From an uncultured Woeseia sp. (GTDB lineage Bacteria; Pseudomonadota; Gammaproteobacteria; Steroidobacterales; Woeseiaceae), in the NCBI GenBank assembly GCA_937925605.1, contig CALALV010000172.1, positions 1 through 36,072 on the forward strand: a stretch of 36,072 bases of DNA. Direction: 5' to 3'. The notes below the pieces were generated by a model that was not told the origin of the DNA, ran no database searches, and saw nothing but the letters and a program-made list of their open reading frames with translations. The position numbers were made by a program, and so were the translations under genes. The number at the start of each line of letters is the position of its first letter. The first letter of the stretch is position 1. Of this stretch, positions 6,568 through 14,711 are shown piece by piece.

Positions 6568-7599
6568 ATGAAAGTCGTCTTCGCCGACGCGCAAAAGAAA
6601 CACGACCCGCAAGGCTACCTCTCCTCCGGCGCGCTGCAGCCGAACCCGGAAGTGCCGGAACGCGCGATGCGGCTGCTGGCCGCAGCGAAACAGGCCGGGC
6701 TGACACTCGAGTCGCCCGATGATTACGGGCTCGAGTTCATCGCGCAGGTGCACTCGCCGGAGTACATCCATTACCTCGAGCACATCTTCGCGCGCTGGTC
6801 GCGTATCCCGGACGGCTCCGGCGAGGTGATCCCAAACGTCTTTCCCGACCGTCGCGACGGCGGCTACCCGAAATCGGCGGCCGGCCAGGCCGGCTGGCAC
6901 TGCTACGACGGCTCGGCGCCGATCACCGCCGACACCTGGGAAAGCGCCTGCTGGAGCGCGCACAGCGCGACGCACGCGGCGCTCAACGTCCTCGAGGGCG
7001 CGACCGCCTGCTACGCGCTGTGCCGCCCGCCCGGCCACCACGCCAGCCGCGAGCTGGCGGGCGGCTTCTGCTACCTGTCGAACGCGGCGATCGCCGCGGA
7101 AGTGCTGCTGATGCAGCACGCGCGCGTCGCGATCGTCGACGTCGACGTGCACCACGGCAATGGCACGCAGGGCGTGTTCTATTACCGCGACGACGTCCTG
7201 ACCGTCTCGCTGCACGCGGACCCGGTGCGCTTCTACCCGTTCTTCTGGGGCCATCGCGACGAGCGCGGCGAGGGCCGCGGGACCGGCTACAACCTGAACG
7301 TACCCTTGCCGCGCGGCACCGGCGACGCCGACTACCTGGACGCACTGGACACGGCACTCGCGCGCGTCGCCGCGTTCGCGCCGAGCGCGCTGATCGTCGC
7401 CCTCGGCCTCGACGCCTACGAGGGCGACCCGCTCAAGGGTCTCGCGATCACGACCGGCGGCTTCGCGCACATCGGGCAGCGCCTCGGCGCCCAGGGCCTG
7501 CCGACCGTGCTGGTGCAGGAAGGCGGCTACCTGTCAGGGGCGCTCGGGCCGAACCTGGTCTCGTTCCTGCAGGGCTTCCGCGAGGCTCACGGCAGCTGA
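6568..7599 (+). CDS. Acetylpolyamine amidohydrolase-like deacetylase (histone-deacetylase superfamily)
   Basis: 343 residues, nearly the length of Mycoplana ramosa acetylpolyamine amidohydrolase (341). It belongs to the class II HDAC-like, zinc-dependent deacetylases, which remove acetyl groups from acetylated polyamines or lysine. Catalytic pieces visible are RPPGHHA with His157/His158 (general base pair), zinc ligands Asp193 and His195 in DVDVHHGNGTQ, the third ligand Asp282 in LGLDAYEGDP, and the transition-state Tyr321 in QEGGY. The opening MKVVFADAQKKHDPQGYLSS and the FPDRR/GYPKS loop also follow the polyamine branch. The ribosome site is weak. Its 3' end overlaps that of the convergent HExxH gene by 13 bp. 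With the upstream GNAT it could interconvert free and acetylated polyamines; the pairing is seen and the substrate is inferred. Confidence 0.9.
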   Translation: MKVVFADAQKKHDPQGYLSSGALQPNPEVPERAMRLLAAAKQAGLTLESPDDYGLEFIAQVHSPEYIHYLEHIFARWSRIPDGSGEVIPNVFPDRRDGGYPKSAAGQAGWHCYDGSAPITADTWESACWSAHSATHAALNVLEGATACYALCRPPGHHASRELAGGFCYLSNAAIAAEVLLMQHARVAIVDVDVHHGNGTQGVFYYRDDVLTVSLHADPVRFYPFFWGHRDERGEGRGTGYNLNVPLPRGTGDADYLDALDTALARVAAFAPSALIVALGLDAYEGDPLKGLAITTGGFAHIGQRLGAQGLPTVLVQEGGYLSGALGPNLVSFLQGFREAHGS

Positions 7600-8615
7600 G
7601 GTGCCTGGCGCGCTGCCTGCGCCTCGAGCATGCGCGCGATGGCCGCTTCGGCGGACAACTCGCCCGCCAGCGCGGGCAGCCAGTGCGCGGCGACGAGATC
7701 TGCGGCTTGCGACCAGCCGGAGAACGCGGCAAAGCCCTCGCGCTCCCAGTACGGCAGGTACGGCGGCCAGCCCTCGCGCGCGGCGAGCGCCCGCACGAAT
7801 TCCCCGGAAGTCGCGAACATGACCGCGTGGGCGAGGTTCGGCGGTATCTCCACGCCGGCGTCGGCGAAGCGCGCGCGCAATGCGCGCCGGAAGGCACCGG
7901 TCACCTCCCGGGTGTGCTGCGATTCGTGCAGCAGGATCTCGAGGCCGTAAAGATCCTGGCTGCCCGGGTCGGTCGAGTAGATCACCGTGTGTCCGAGCGC
8001 GGTATAGCCGCCGCGAAAGTTCGCGTAGGCCGAGACGTCGATCCGGCGCAGCCGTTCGGGCCAGGCTGCGTCGTAGACGCTGCGGGTCATCTCGACGAAG
8101 GCCTCCTCGTGTTCGCGGAGCAGCGGCACGGTCGCCGCGATCCAGCGGCGATTCGCCGCGTCGTGCGCCGGCCACCAGTGTGCGAGATACACCGGCATCG
8201 CCGCGGCGAGGGCCCGGTCCACGCCGTCGATGACGGCGTCCGGCAGCGTTTCCGGGTCGCCGCCTGCGCGCAACAGCGCGCGCTTCTGCCCGAGCATCGG
8301 GTCGCCGAGATGATCGAGTCGCGCGACCTGCGCGCGATAGGCCGCGAGCGCCGCCTGCCAGGCATCGAGCTCCGCGGCGGTGAGCGCCCGGGTGTCCGCC
8401 CGCTCCGGGACCTCGACGCGCGTGCGGTCCTCGCCGATGCCTTCCTCCGCCCTCGCCCACTGGTACAGGAAGTGGTGCAGGTTGAGCCACGGGTCGGAGA
8501 AGAAGCCGAATCGCGCCGTCACCTCGACCGGCCCTGCGTGGCCGTGACCGCCGGCGAACAGCGCGATCACCGCAAGCGTCGCGAGCAGGAGTTTTCGCGG
8601 GCCAGTCGATGTCAC
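7587..8615 (-). CDS. Exported putative zinc metallopeptidase-like protein (HESQH)
   Basis: 342 residues from GTG 8615, with GAGG 8 nt upstream; no in-frame ATG is well placed. A signal peptide (KLLLATLAVIALFAGGHGHA) exports it. The middle has YTALGHTVIYSTDPGSQDL, then ILLHESQHTREVTGAFRRAL. The His230-Glu231-xx-His234 element fits the HExxH zinc site of gluzincin-type peptidases, and the later ATSGEFVRAL contains a Glu that could be the third ligand. The C-terminus is Trp/Ala-rich helix. I do not recognise a named family, so catalytic activity is an inference from the motif. It stands alone on the minus strand, tail to tail with the deacetylase and divergent from the antiporter gene. Confidence 0.7.
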   Translation of the reverse strand: MTSTGPRKLLLATLAVIALFAGGHGHAGPVEVTARFGFFSDPWLNLHHFLYQWARAEEGIGEDRTRVEVPERADTRALTAAELDAWQAALAAYRAQVARLDHLGDPMLGQKRALLRAGGDPETLPDAVIDGVDRALAAAMPVYLAHWWPAHDAANRRWIAATVPLLREHEEAFVEMTRSVYDAAWPERLRRIDVSAYANFRGGYTALGHTVIYSTDPGSQDLYGLEILLHESQHTREVTGAFRRALRARFADAGVEIPPNLAHAVMFATSGEFVRALAAREGWPPYLPYWEREGFAAFSGWSQAADLVAAHWLPALAGELSAEAAIARMLEAQAARQAPQLP

Positions 8616-8790
8616 TCTGCGTACCTCGTCTGCGAGCCCGGCCGGGCGTGAAGGCGGGCAGACTAGCAGAAACCGCAGCGGCTCGCGGCGCGGGCGCGCG
8701 CGGCGAGCGGACGAGAGTGGCGTGCCGCGACGGGACCGCAACGGATTTTGCGGTAAAGTGCCGGGCAACGAAGAAGAACCGGCGCAATCC

Positions 8791-10203
8791 ATGACCGACC
8801 CCGGCTGGCTTTCGATACTGCCCCCGCTGCTCGCGATCCTGCTCGCGATCTGGACCAAGCAGGTGATCCTGTCGCTGTTCGCCGGCATCTGGATGGGCTT
8901 TTTCATCCTGAACGGCTTCAACCCGCTCGTCGGCGTCACGGCCGGGCTCGACGGCGTCATCGCCGTTTTCGGCGACGCCGGCGACACGCGCGTCCTCGTG
9001 TTCACGCTGCTGATCGGCGCGCTGATCGCAACCATCGAGGCCTCGGGCGGCGTGCGCGGCTTCGTGCACTTTCTCGAGACGCGGCGCTTCGTGCACAACG
9101 GCTACCGCGCGCAGTGGCTTGCGTGGGTCACCGGCATCGTGATCTTCATCGAGTCGAACATCACGCTGCTGGTCGCGGGCTCGGTCAGCCGGCCGCTGTT
9201 CGACCGCTACCGGCTTTCGCGCGAAAAGCTCGCTTACCTGATCGACGCGACCTCGGCGCCGGTCTGCGTGATGATCCCGCTGAATGCCTGGGGCGCCGTC
9301 ATCGTCGGTCTCGTTGCATCCACCGGCATCGAAGATCCGCTCGCGACCTTCATCGCCGCGATTCCTTACAACCTGTATGCGATCACGGCGATCCTGCTCG
9401 CGGCCGTCGTGATCTGGAAGAACATCGATCTCGGGCCGATGAAGGCCGCGGAGAAACGCACGCAGGGCGGTGAACTGCTGTGGCCGGAGGCGACGCCGAT
9501 GGTGGACGTATCGGCGGAGGAAGCGCCGCCGGACGAGGAGACGCCGCCGCCGGCCTACCTGATGATGCTGCCGATTCTCGCGATGATCCTGATGATGCCG
9601 TTGGGCCTTTACATCACCGGCGACGGCAGCCTGATCGAGGGTTCCGGCTCGGTGGCTATCCTGTGGTCGATCAGCTTCGCGATCCTGGTCGCCTGGGTGC
9701 TGATGCTCGCGCGCGGCCAGGCCACGGTGCACGAGCTGATGCAGACCTTCATGAAGGGCGCCGGCGCCCTGCTGCCGATCGCGACCATCCTGCTGCTCGC
9801 GCTCGCGCTCGGCGACGTGGCCCGGCTGCTCGGCACCGGTCCCTACGTCGCAGGCCTCGTCGGCAGCGCGGTGCCGGAGCCGCTGCTCGCGCCGCTCGTA
9901 TTCCTGGCCAGCGCGTTCATCGCGTTCTCGGTCGGCTCGAGCTGGGGCACCTTCGCCATAATGATCCCGATCGCGATCCCGATCGCGACGACGCTCGGGC
10001 TGCCGGTGCCGCTGTTGCTCGGCGCCGCGATTTCCGGCGCGATCTTCGGCGACCACGCCTCGCCGATCTCGGACACGACGGTCGTCGCGTCGATGGCCGC
10101 CGCGACCGACCACATCGACCACGTGCGCACGCAGCTGCCCTACGCGCTGCTCGCGGCCGGAATCGCGACGGCCGGGTTCCTGCTGCTCGGCCTCGGAGCC
10201 TGA
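8791..10203 (+). CDS. NhaC-family Na+/H+ antiporter-type transporter
   Basis: 470 residues with about 11-12 membrane segments, starting MTDPGWLSILPPLLAILLAIW. Family landmarks are the first-half TKQVILSLFAGIWMG, the charged VIFIESNITLLVAGSVSRP, SAPVCVMIPLNAWGA, and the C-terminal FSVGSSWGTFAIMIPIAIP and GAIFGDHASPISDTTVVAS. These glycine- and Ser/Thr-rich blocks are typical of NhaC and the related ion-transporter clan. An acidic Pro-rich loop (about residues 235-255) separates the halves. It probably exchanges Na+ or a small organic substrate for protons in the inner membrane. I chose ATG 8791 over an upstream in-frame ATG at 8722 because the extension is hydrophilic and unlike the family, although the ribosome site is weak. 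The small membrane protein gene follows after 4 nt. Confidence 0.9.
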   Translation: MTDPGWLSILPPLLAILLAIWTKQVILSLFAGIWMGFFILNGFNPLVGVTAGLDGVIAVFGDAGDTRVLVFTLLIGALIATIEASGGVRGFVHFLETRRFVHNGYRAQWLAWVTGIVIFIESNITLLVAGSVSRPLFDRYRLSREKLAYLIDATSAPVCVMIPLNAWGAVIVGLVASTGIEDPLATFIAAIPYNLYAITAILLAAVVIWKNIDLGPMKAAEKRTQGGELLWPEATPMVDVSAEEAPPDEETPPPAYLMMLPILAMILMMPLGLYITGDGSLIEGSGSVAILWSISFAILVAWVLMLARGQATVHELMQTFMKGAGALLPIATILLLALALGDVARLLGTGPYVAGLVGSAVPEPLLAPLVFLASAFIAFSVGSSWGTFAIMIPIAIPIATTLGLPVPLLLGAAISGAIFGDHASPISDTTVVASMAAATDHIDHVRTQLPYALLAAGIATAGFLLLGLGA

Positions 10204-10207
10204 GGAC

Positions 10208-10588
10208 ATGACGGCCGTCCTGAAAGCCTGCTTCACACTCGCGACCGCCGCCACCACCCTTTACTCGATACACCTGCTCGGCCATGGCCCCTGGTCCTGG
10301 GCTTTCCTCGGCATCGCGCTGTTCGTTGCCCTGTCGCTCGGCGTGCCGCCACTCGACCGGCCGGCGATTGCAATCGGCAAGATCTCTGGAGTTCTCGCCT
10401 TGCTGGCGCTGGCGCTGCTGCTGCTCGCGGGGACGATCGGCGGATCTTTCCGCCTGTCGCAGAGCAATGTCGTCTTCGCCGTGCTGCTCGCGACGATGGG
10501 ACTGTTCGGAATCAGCGCGTTCGCGTGGCGGGCCCGGACAGGCGGGGCGGACCCACACGACGAAGGTGAGAGCCAGAACGACGCGTGA
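10208..10588 (+). CDS. Small four-helix membrane protein, unknown
   Basis: 126 residues with four hydrophobic segments: ACFTLATAATTLYSIHLLG, WAFLGIALFVALSLGV, ISGVLALLALALLLLAGTIG and VVFAVLLATMGLFGISAFAW. A hydrophilic acidic tail (DPHDEGESQNDA) follows. The ribosome site GAGGAC overlaps the stop codon of the antiporter gene, so it is probably translated from the same mRNA. It could be an accessory to the antiporter, but I recognise no family. Confidence 0.7.
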   Translation: MTAVLKACFTLATAATTLYSIHLLGHGPWSWAFLGIALFVALSLGVPPLDRPAIAIGKISGVLALLALALLLLAGTIGGSFRLSQSNVVFAVLLATMGLFGISAFAWRARTGGADPHDEGESQNDA

Positions 10589-10624
10589 GCGCGTCGCCGT
10601 CCCGGCCAGGTGAAGTGGCAGCCG

Positions 10625-11668
10625 CTAGAGGTACAGCTCCGCCACCGCCTCCGCGAGCGGCATGACATCCGGCCCTCGGCGGTTCGTCAGCACCAGCACG
10701 GTCAGGCGCTCGTCGGGATAGCGGATGACGTAGTTGCGGAAGCCGCTGGTCGAGCCGTCGTGATGCAGGCGGCGACGGCCGTCCTGTTCGTCGACCCGCC
10801 AGCCGAGTCCGTAGTCGCCGAAGTTTCCCGTCCACATCTCCTCTAGCGTCGCACGCGGCAGCAGCTTCTCCGTGTACAGCGCCTGGTCCCACAGGTAGTA
10901 GTCGTCGAGCGACGTATAGATGCCGCCGTCGCCGAGCACGGCGCTGGTGGTCGACTGGTCGGAGGGCGTGACGCGGCCGTCCTCGACGGTGTAGCCCAGC
11001 GCCCGCTCCGGCACGGTCGAGATGCCGCGCTGGTACGCGACGGTGCCGTCCATGCCGAGCGGCGTGAAAATGCGCCGGTCGAGAAATTCGGCGAACGGCA
11101 AACCACTACTGTCCTCGACCAGCATTGCCAGCATGGCATAGGCCGTGTTGCTGTAACGGTACTCGCTACCCGGCTCGAAATAGGTCCGGTCTACCTCGTA
11201 CATCATGCGCAGCGCGTCGCGGTCGGACACCTGCCCCTCGTAGTCCTCCGGGATCAGGCCCTCGTAGTCGACGAGCCCGGAGTTGTGCTGCAGCAGGTGG
11301 CGCAGCGTGACCCCGGCGCCGTAGTCGGGAAAGCCGTCGAAGACTTCGGTCAGCGTGTCGTCGAGCGACAGCGCGCCCTCCTCGACCAGCAGCATCACCG
11401 CCGTCGCGGTGAACTGCTTGCTGAGCGAGGCGAGGCGGAAGTTCGTGTCGGTGCGGACCGGCGTGCCCTCCGCCACGTTGGCGAGGCCGTATGTGCGCAC
11501 CAGGACCCGCGCGCCGTCGTCGACGACCATGACGGCCGCGCCGGGCACGTCGCCCGCGTAGCCGGCGAACAGCGCATCCACCTGCGCGGCGCGCTCGTCA
11601 GTCACGGCGGCCGGTTCCGGGGCGCAGCCGGTAAGCGCGGCCGACAGGATAAGCAACAGCAGGCGCAT
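10625..11668 (-). CDS. Serine beta-lactamase/DD-peptidase-fold lipoprotein
   Basis: 347 residues. The N-terminus MRLLLLILSAALTGC ends in a lipobox with Cys15, so it should be a lipoprotein. The class C beta-lactamase/esterase/DD-peptidase fold shows Ser81-x-x-Lys84 in FRLASLSKQFTATA, Tyr172-Ser-Asn in YRYSNTAYAML, and a late HHDGSTSGF in place of the KTG box. Family members hydrolyse beta-lactams, D-amino-acid peptides or esters; the HDGS variant is common in the non-lactamase branch. AAGGAA precedes the ATG. It starts 12 nt after the dapF stop and is the third gene of an operon with the M20 amidohydrolase and DapF. That context suggests work on D-amino acid or peptidoglycan peptides, by inference. 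Confidence 0.85.
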   Translation of the reverse strand: MRLLLLILSAALTGCAPEPAAVTDERAAQVDALFAGYAGDVPGAAVMVVDDGARVLVRTYGLANVAEGTPVRTDTNFRLASLSKQFTATAVMLLVEEGALSLDDTLTEVFDGFPDYGAGVTLRHLLQHNSGLVDYEGLIPEDYEGQVSDRDALRMMYEVDRTYFEPGSEYRYSNTAYAMLAMLVEDSSGLPFAEFLDRRIFTPLGMDGTVAYQRGISTVPERALGYTVEDGRVTPSDQSTTSAVLGDGGIYTSLDDYYLWDQALYTEKLLPRATLEEMWTGNFGDYGLGWRVDEQDGRRRLHHDGSTSGFRNYVIRYPDERLTVLVLTNRRGPDVMPLAEAVAELYL

Positions 11669-11680
11669 TCACGTTCCTTT

Positions 11681-12517
11681 TCAGTGGTCAGGCACAATTG
11701 CGGCGGGCAGCGTGCCCTCGAAACAGTAAGCGACCGGGCCGGTCATGCTGGCCGTGTCGTCCGGCCCCAGTTCGATCTGCAGCTCGCCCCCGGGCAATGC
11801 CACCGTCATGGCGTCGCGCGTCGTCAGGCCGAGGGCGCGGGCCGCGTAGACCGCGGCGCAGGCGCCCGAGCCGCAGGCCATCGTCAGGCCGGCGCCGCGC
11901 TCGTAGACGACGAGGCGCAGGCGACCCTCGTGCACGAGCTGCGCGACGCCGACGTTGACCTGTTCCGGGAACAGCGGCAGCCGCTGGATGGCCGGCGCCA
12001 GCGCTGCCACGTCGACGGCGTCGAGCTCGTCGACGAAGAACACCGCGTGCGGGTTGCCGACGTTGCAGGCCACGGCGGTGCCGAGCGTGTCGCTGCCGAC
12101 GTCGACCGCCAGCGTGTCGCGCTTCTCCGCGAGCGGCACGCGTTGCCAGTCGCGGCTGACGCGGCCCATGCCGCAGCGCACCCGTTCCGGCCCCGCGCGC
12201 TCGCAGTTCAGCGGCCCGGCCAGGGTCTCGATAACGACGACGTCGCCGCCGCGCTCCTCGAGCAGCCGCCAGGCGACGCAGCGGGTCGCGTTGCCGCAGG
12301 CCTCGGCCTCGCGGCCGTCCGTGTTCCAGATGCGCATGAACGCGTCCGCCGAGGCCGACGGCTCGATGACGATGAGCTGGTCCGCGCCGATGCCGACCTG
12401 CACGTCGCAGAGCCGCGCGATCTCCTCGGCCGCCGGTCGGTACGGCTCGTCGCGCGCGTCCACGATGACGAAGTGGTTGCGCAGGCCGTGCATCTTGACG
12501 AAGGGCCGGCCGTTCAT
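11681..12517 (-). CDS. dapF: Diaminopimelate epimerase-type enzyme, DapF family
   Basis: 278 residues. DapF interconverts LL- and meso-diaminopimelate for lysine and peptidoglycan synthesis, using two Cys residues as acid and base. Both are present: Cys74 in EACGNATRC and Cys215 in TMACGSGACA. Asn14, the GIGADQL loop, GNPHAVFFV and ER206-207 are kept. Several motif positions differ from the enterobacterial form: GLRNH instead of GLGND, CGNATRC instead of CGNGARC, and GAGLTMACGSG instead of GAGETLACGTG. To my knowledge the GAGLTxACGS form and the LPGG...MTGPV ending are typical of alphaproteobacterial DapF. The ATG overlaps the TGA of the M20 amidohydrolase gene. It could be the housekeeping enzyme or a paralogue acting on another amino acid; only the full genome can tell. 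Confidence 0.88.
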   Translation of the reverse strand: MNGRPFVKMHGLRNHFVIVDARDEPYRPAAEEIARLCDVQVGIGADQLIVIEPSASADAFMRIWNTDGREAEACGNATRCVAWRLLEERGGDVVVIETLAGPLNCERAGPERVRCGMGRVSRDWQRVPLAEKRDTLAVDVGSDTLGTAVACNVGNPHAVFFVDELDAVDVAALAPAIQRLPLFPEQVNVGVAQLVHEGRLRLVVYERGAGLTMACGSGACAAVYAARALGLTTRDAMTVALPGGELQIELGPDDTASMTGPVAYCFEGTLPAAIVPDH

Positions 12518-13644
12518 GCGTCGCCCCCGAGCGCGGCACGGGCGATGCGCAGGAAGGCCTCGCGACCGGTCTCGATCAGCGCGTCCGGGAAGTCGTAGTC
12601 GTCGTTGTGCAGCGCGGGCACGTCCATGCCCGCGCCGAGGCCGAAAAACGCGCCCTCGGCGACCTGGGTGAAGCGCCCGAAATCCTCGGACCAGCGGAAC
12701 GGTTCGGCCGCCTCCACGAGGTCGAGGTCGCGGCAGGCATTCCTGATCAGCTCGACCGCGGCCGGGCTGTTGACGGTCGCGTCGAACACGTCGCAGTAGC
12801 GCGCGTCCGCGCTGAGCCCGTAGCGCTCCACCTGCGTGGCGAGCAGCGCCTCGGCGTGCGCGACCAGGCGCGCCATTGTCGCGTCCGTCTCGGCGCGCAG
12901 CGTGACGCAGAGCTCGGCATCGCCGGGCGCCACGCCGAAATTCGCGCCGCCCATGTTCGCGCCGACCACGGTCGCGAAGCACAGCTCGCCGTCCTCGGCG
13001 ATGCCACCGGGCAGCGCGTAAAAACCCTCGATCAGCGCCGCGAGCGCACGGGCCGGGCTCCTGCCCGTCTCGGGCTGCGCCGCGTGCGCCGGGCGCCCTG
13101 CGAGCGCCATGACCAGGCCGCGCGAGGCACAGCTGAAGGTGCCGGCGCGGACGACGAGCTGGCCGCGCGGGAAGCCCGGGACGTTGTGCAGTCCGAACGC
13201 GGCGTCGGGCCGGATGCGCGCGAAGCCCGGATCCGCGACGACGGCCTGCGCGCCGGCGCCGGTCTCCTCGGCCGGCTGGAACAGCAGGACGACGCGGCCG
13301 CGCGCCGGGCGTTCGCGGGCGAGCACCTCGCCGACGGCGGCCAGGATCGCCATGTGCCCGTCGTGGCCGCACTTGTGCGAAACGCCGGGGCGGCGCGAGC
13401 GGTGCGGCAGGTCGATGCGCTCGTCGATCGGCAGTGCGTCCAGTTCCGCGCGCAGCAGGACCGTGGGACCGGGCCGCGGACCGCTGAACACGAAGGCGAT
13501 GCCGCTGCCGCCGAGACCCTCGACGGTCTCGTCCGGGCAAAGTGGCGCGAAAAACGACTTGAGCCGCGCCGCGGTCGCGGACTCCTCGCCGGAGAGTTCC
13601 GGGTACGCGTGCAGCGCGTGGCGCAGTTCGGCGGCGCTCGTCAT
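12514..13644 (-). CDS. M20 (M20D-type) amidohydrolase
   Basis: 376 residues. This is the N-acyl-amino-acid amidohydrolase family (hippurate, IAA-amino acid, N-acetyl-diaminopimelate). The order of motifs is HAYPELSGEE, LLRAELDALPIDE, SHKCGHDGHMAILAAVGEVL (metal Cys and His), FQPAEETGAGAQ (catalytic Glu), FGLHNVPG (metal His), AGRPAHAAQPETGRSP (lid domain), and LHNDDYDFPD (last metal His). It is predicted to be cytosolic and di-metal. No strong ribosome site is visible before ATG 13644. It is divergent from the AlaX-type gene and heads an operon with DapF (4-bp overlap) and the beta-lactamase-like lipoprotein. The exact acyl amino acid is unknown; linkage to dapF makes an N-acyl-diaminopimelate or related substrate attractive. 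Confidence 0.9.
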   Translation of the reverse strand: MTSAAELRHALHAYPELSGEESATAARLKSFFAPLCPDETVEGLGGSGIAFVFSGPRPGPTVLLRAELDALPIDERIDLPHRSRRPGVSHKCGHDGHMAILAAVGEVLARERPARGRVVLLFQPAEETGAGAQAVVADPGFARIRPDAAFGLHNVPGFPRGQLVVRAGTFSCASRGLVMALAGRPAHAAQPETGRSPARALAALIEGFYALPGGIAEDGELCFATVVGANMGGANFGVAPGDAELCVTLRAETDATMARLVAHAEALLATQVERYGLSADARYCDVFDATVNSPAAVELIRNACRDLDLVEAAEPFRWSEDFGRFTQVAEGAFFGLGAGMDVPALHNDDYDFPDALIETGREAFLRIARAALGGDA

Positions 13645-13690
13645 GGTGCGCGCATCATCGCAGGAAGCCCGGAAACTGTCAGCCGCGGCG

Positions 13691-13720
13691 TTGCCCCGAC
13701 GCGCGCAGTCGCAGTAAATT
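13691..13720 (+). promoter_or_regulatory. Possible sigma-70 promoter of the AlaX-type gene
   Basis: TTGCCC (13691-13696) and TAAATT (13715-13720) are 18 nt apart, each a 4/6 match to consensus. The start codon at 13750 is 29 nt downstream. Confidence 0.35.
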
Positions 13721-13749
13721 CGGTAGCGGGGAGAGCAAGGACAGACGCC

Positions 13750-14454
13750 ATGAGCATGACGGAAACCCTGTTTCGCGACGACGCCTACCAGGTCGACTGC
13801 GAGGCCCAGGTACTCGACGCGGACGAGCACGCCGTGATCCTCGATCGCACGGTGTTCTACGCGATGGGCGGCGGCCAGCCCGGCGATACCGGCTTCCTGC
13901 GCTGGACCGGCGGAGAGGCCGAGATCGTCGACACCCGCTACGGCGACCGCGGCGCGATCCGCCATATTCTCGCCGACGGCGCCGAGCCGCCCCCGGCCGG
14001 CATCGACGTGCACGCCGAGATCGACTGGGAACGGCGCTACCGGCTGATGCGCATGCACACGGCGCTGCACCTGCTCGGCGCCGTGCTGAAGTACGGCGTT
14101 ACCGGCGGCAACATCGGGCCGGACCGCAGCCGCCTCGATTTCGACATGCAGGACACGGTGGACAAGGACGAGGTCACGCAGCAGCTGCAGGCGCTGGTCG
14201 ACGCCGACAAGCCGGTGTCCTGCCGCTGGATCACCGACGAGGAGCTCGCCGCGCAGCCCGACCTCGTGCGCACGATGTCGGTGCAGCCGCCGAAAGGCCA
14301 CGGCAAGGTCCGGCTGCTCGAGATCGAGGGCGTGGACCTGCAGCCCTGCGGCGGCACGCACCTGAAATCGACCGGCGAGGTCGGCCGCGTCAGCGTGACG
14401 AAAGTGGAGAAGAAGGGCGCGCGCAACCGGCGCGTCTATATCGAGCTGGACTGA
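13750..14454 (+). CDS. Alanyl-tRNA editing (AlaX-type) hydrolase
   Basis: 234 residues. AlaX proteins are free-standing relatives of the AlaRS editing domain. They hydrolyse mischarged Ser- or Gly-tRNA(Ala) in the cytoplasm. Motifs: FYAMGGGQPGDTGFL near the start, the zinc and catalytic pair MHTALHLL (HxxxH), and LQPCGGTHLKSTGEVG (CxxxH), followed by the basic KVEKKGARNRRVYIEL ending typical of the editing fold. At this length it matches the middle-length AlaX class that has an extra N-terminal domain. AAGGAC lies 9 nt before the ATG. The gene stands alone, divergent from the M20/dapF operon. Confidence 0.93.
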   Translation: MSMTETLFRDDAYQVDCEAQVLDADEHAVILDRTVFYAMGGGQPGDTGFLRWTGGEAEIVDTRYGDRGAIRHILADGAEPPPAGIDVHAEIDWERRYRLMRMHTALHLLGAVLKYGVTGGNIGPDRSRLDFDMQDTVDKDEVTQQLQALVDADKPVSCRWITDEELAAQPDLVRTMSVQPPKGHGKVRLLEIEGVDLQPCGGTHLKSTGEVGRVSVTKVEKKGARNRRVYIELD

Positions 14455-14711
14455 ACACGGCGCGGTCCGCGCCCCGGCCGCTCCCCGCCGGCAGCCGGCG
14501 TACGCCGCGCCGACGACGGTCAATCGGCGTTCGCCCTGACAATGCCGCGCAGCCGCGAGCCGGCGGCCGGCATGCCGGCAATGCACCGCAGCGCCCTGCC
14601 GTGCTGCCCTTATCGAATATTCAGGCAGCATTCGGCCGGCACGCGGCATTTCGGCTTCCGTCGACGCCGCGCTATCATCCGCGCTCACAACAATAACGAC
14701 GAGGCCCTGCA

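Noticed and set aside
7534..10257. 907-codon minus-strand open frame
   Set aside because: It runs antisense to the NhaC gene and out of frame with the HESQH gene. It is Arg/Asp-repetitive and has no recognisable domain.
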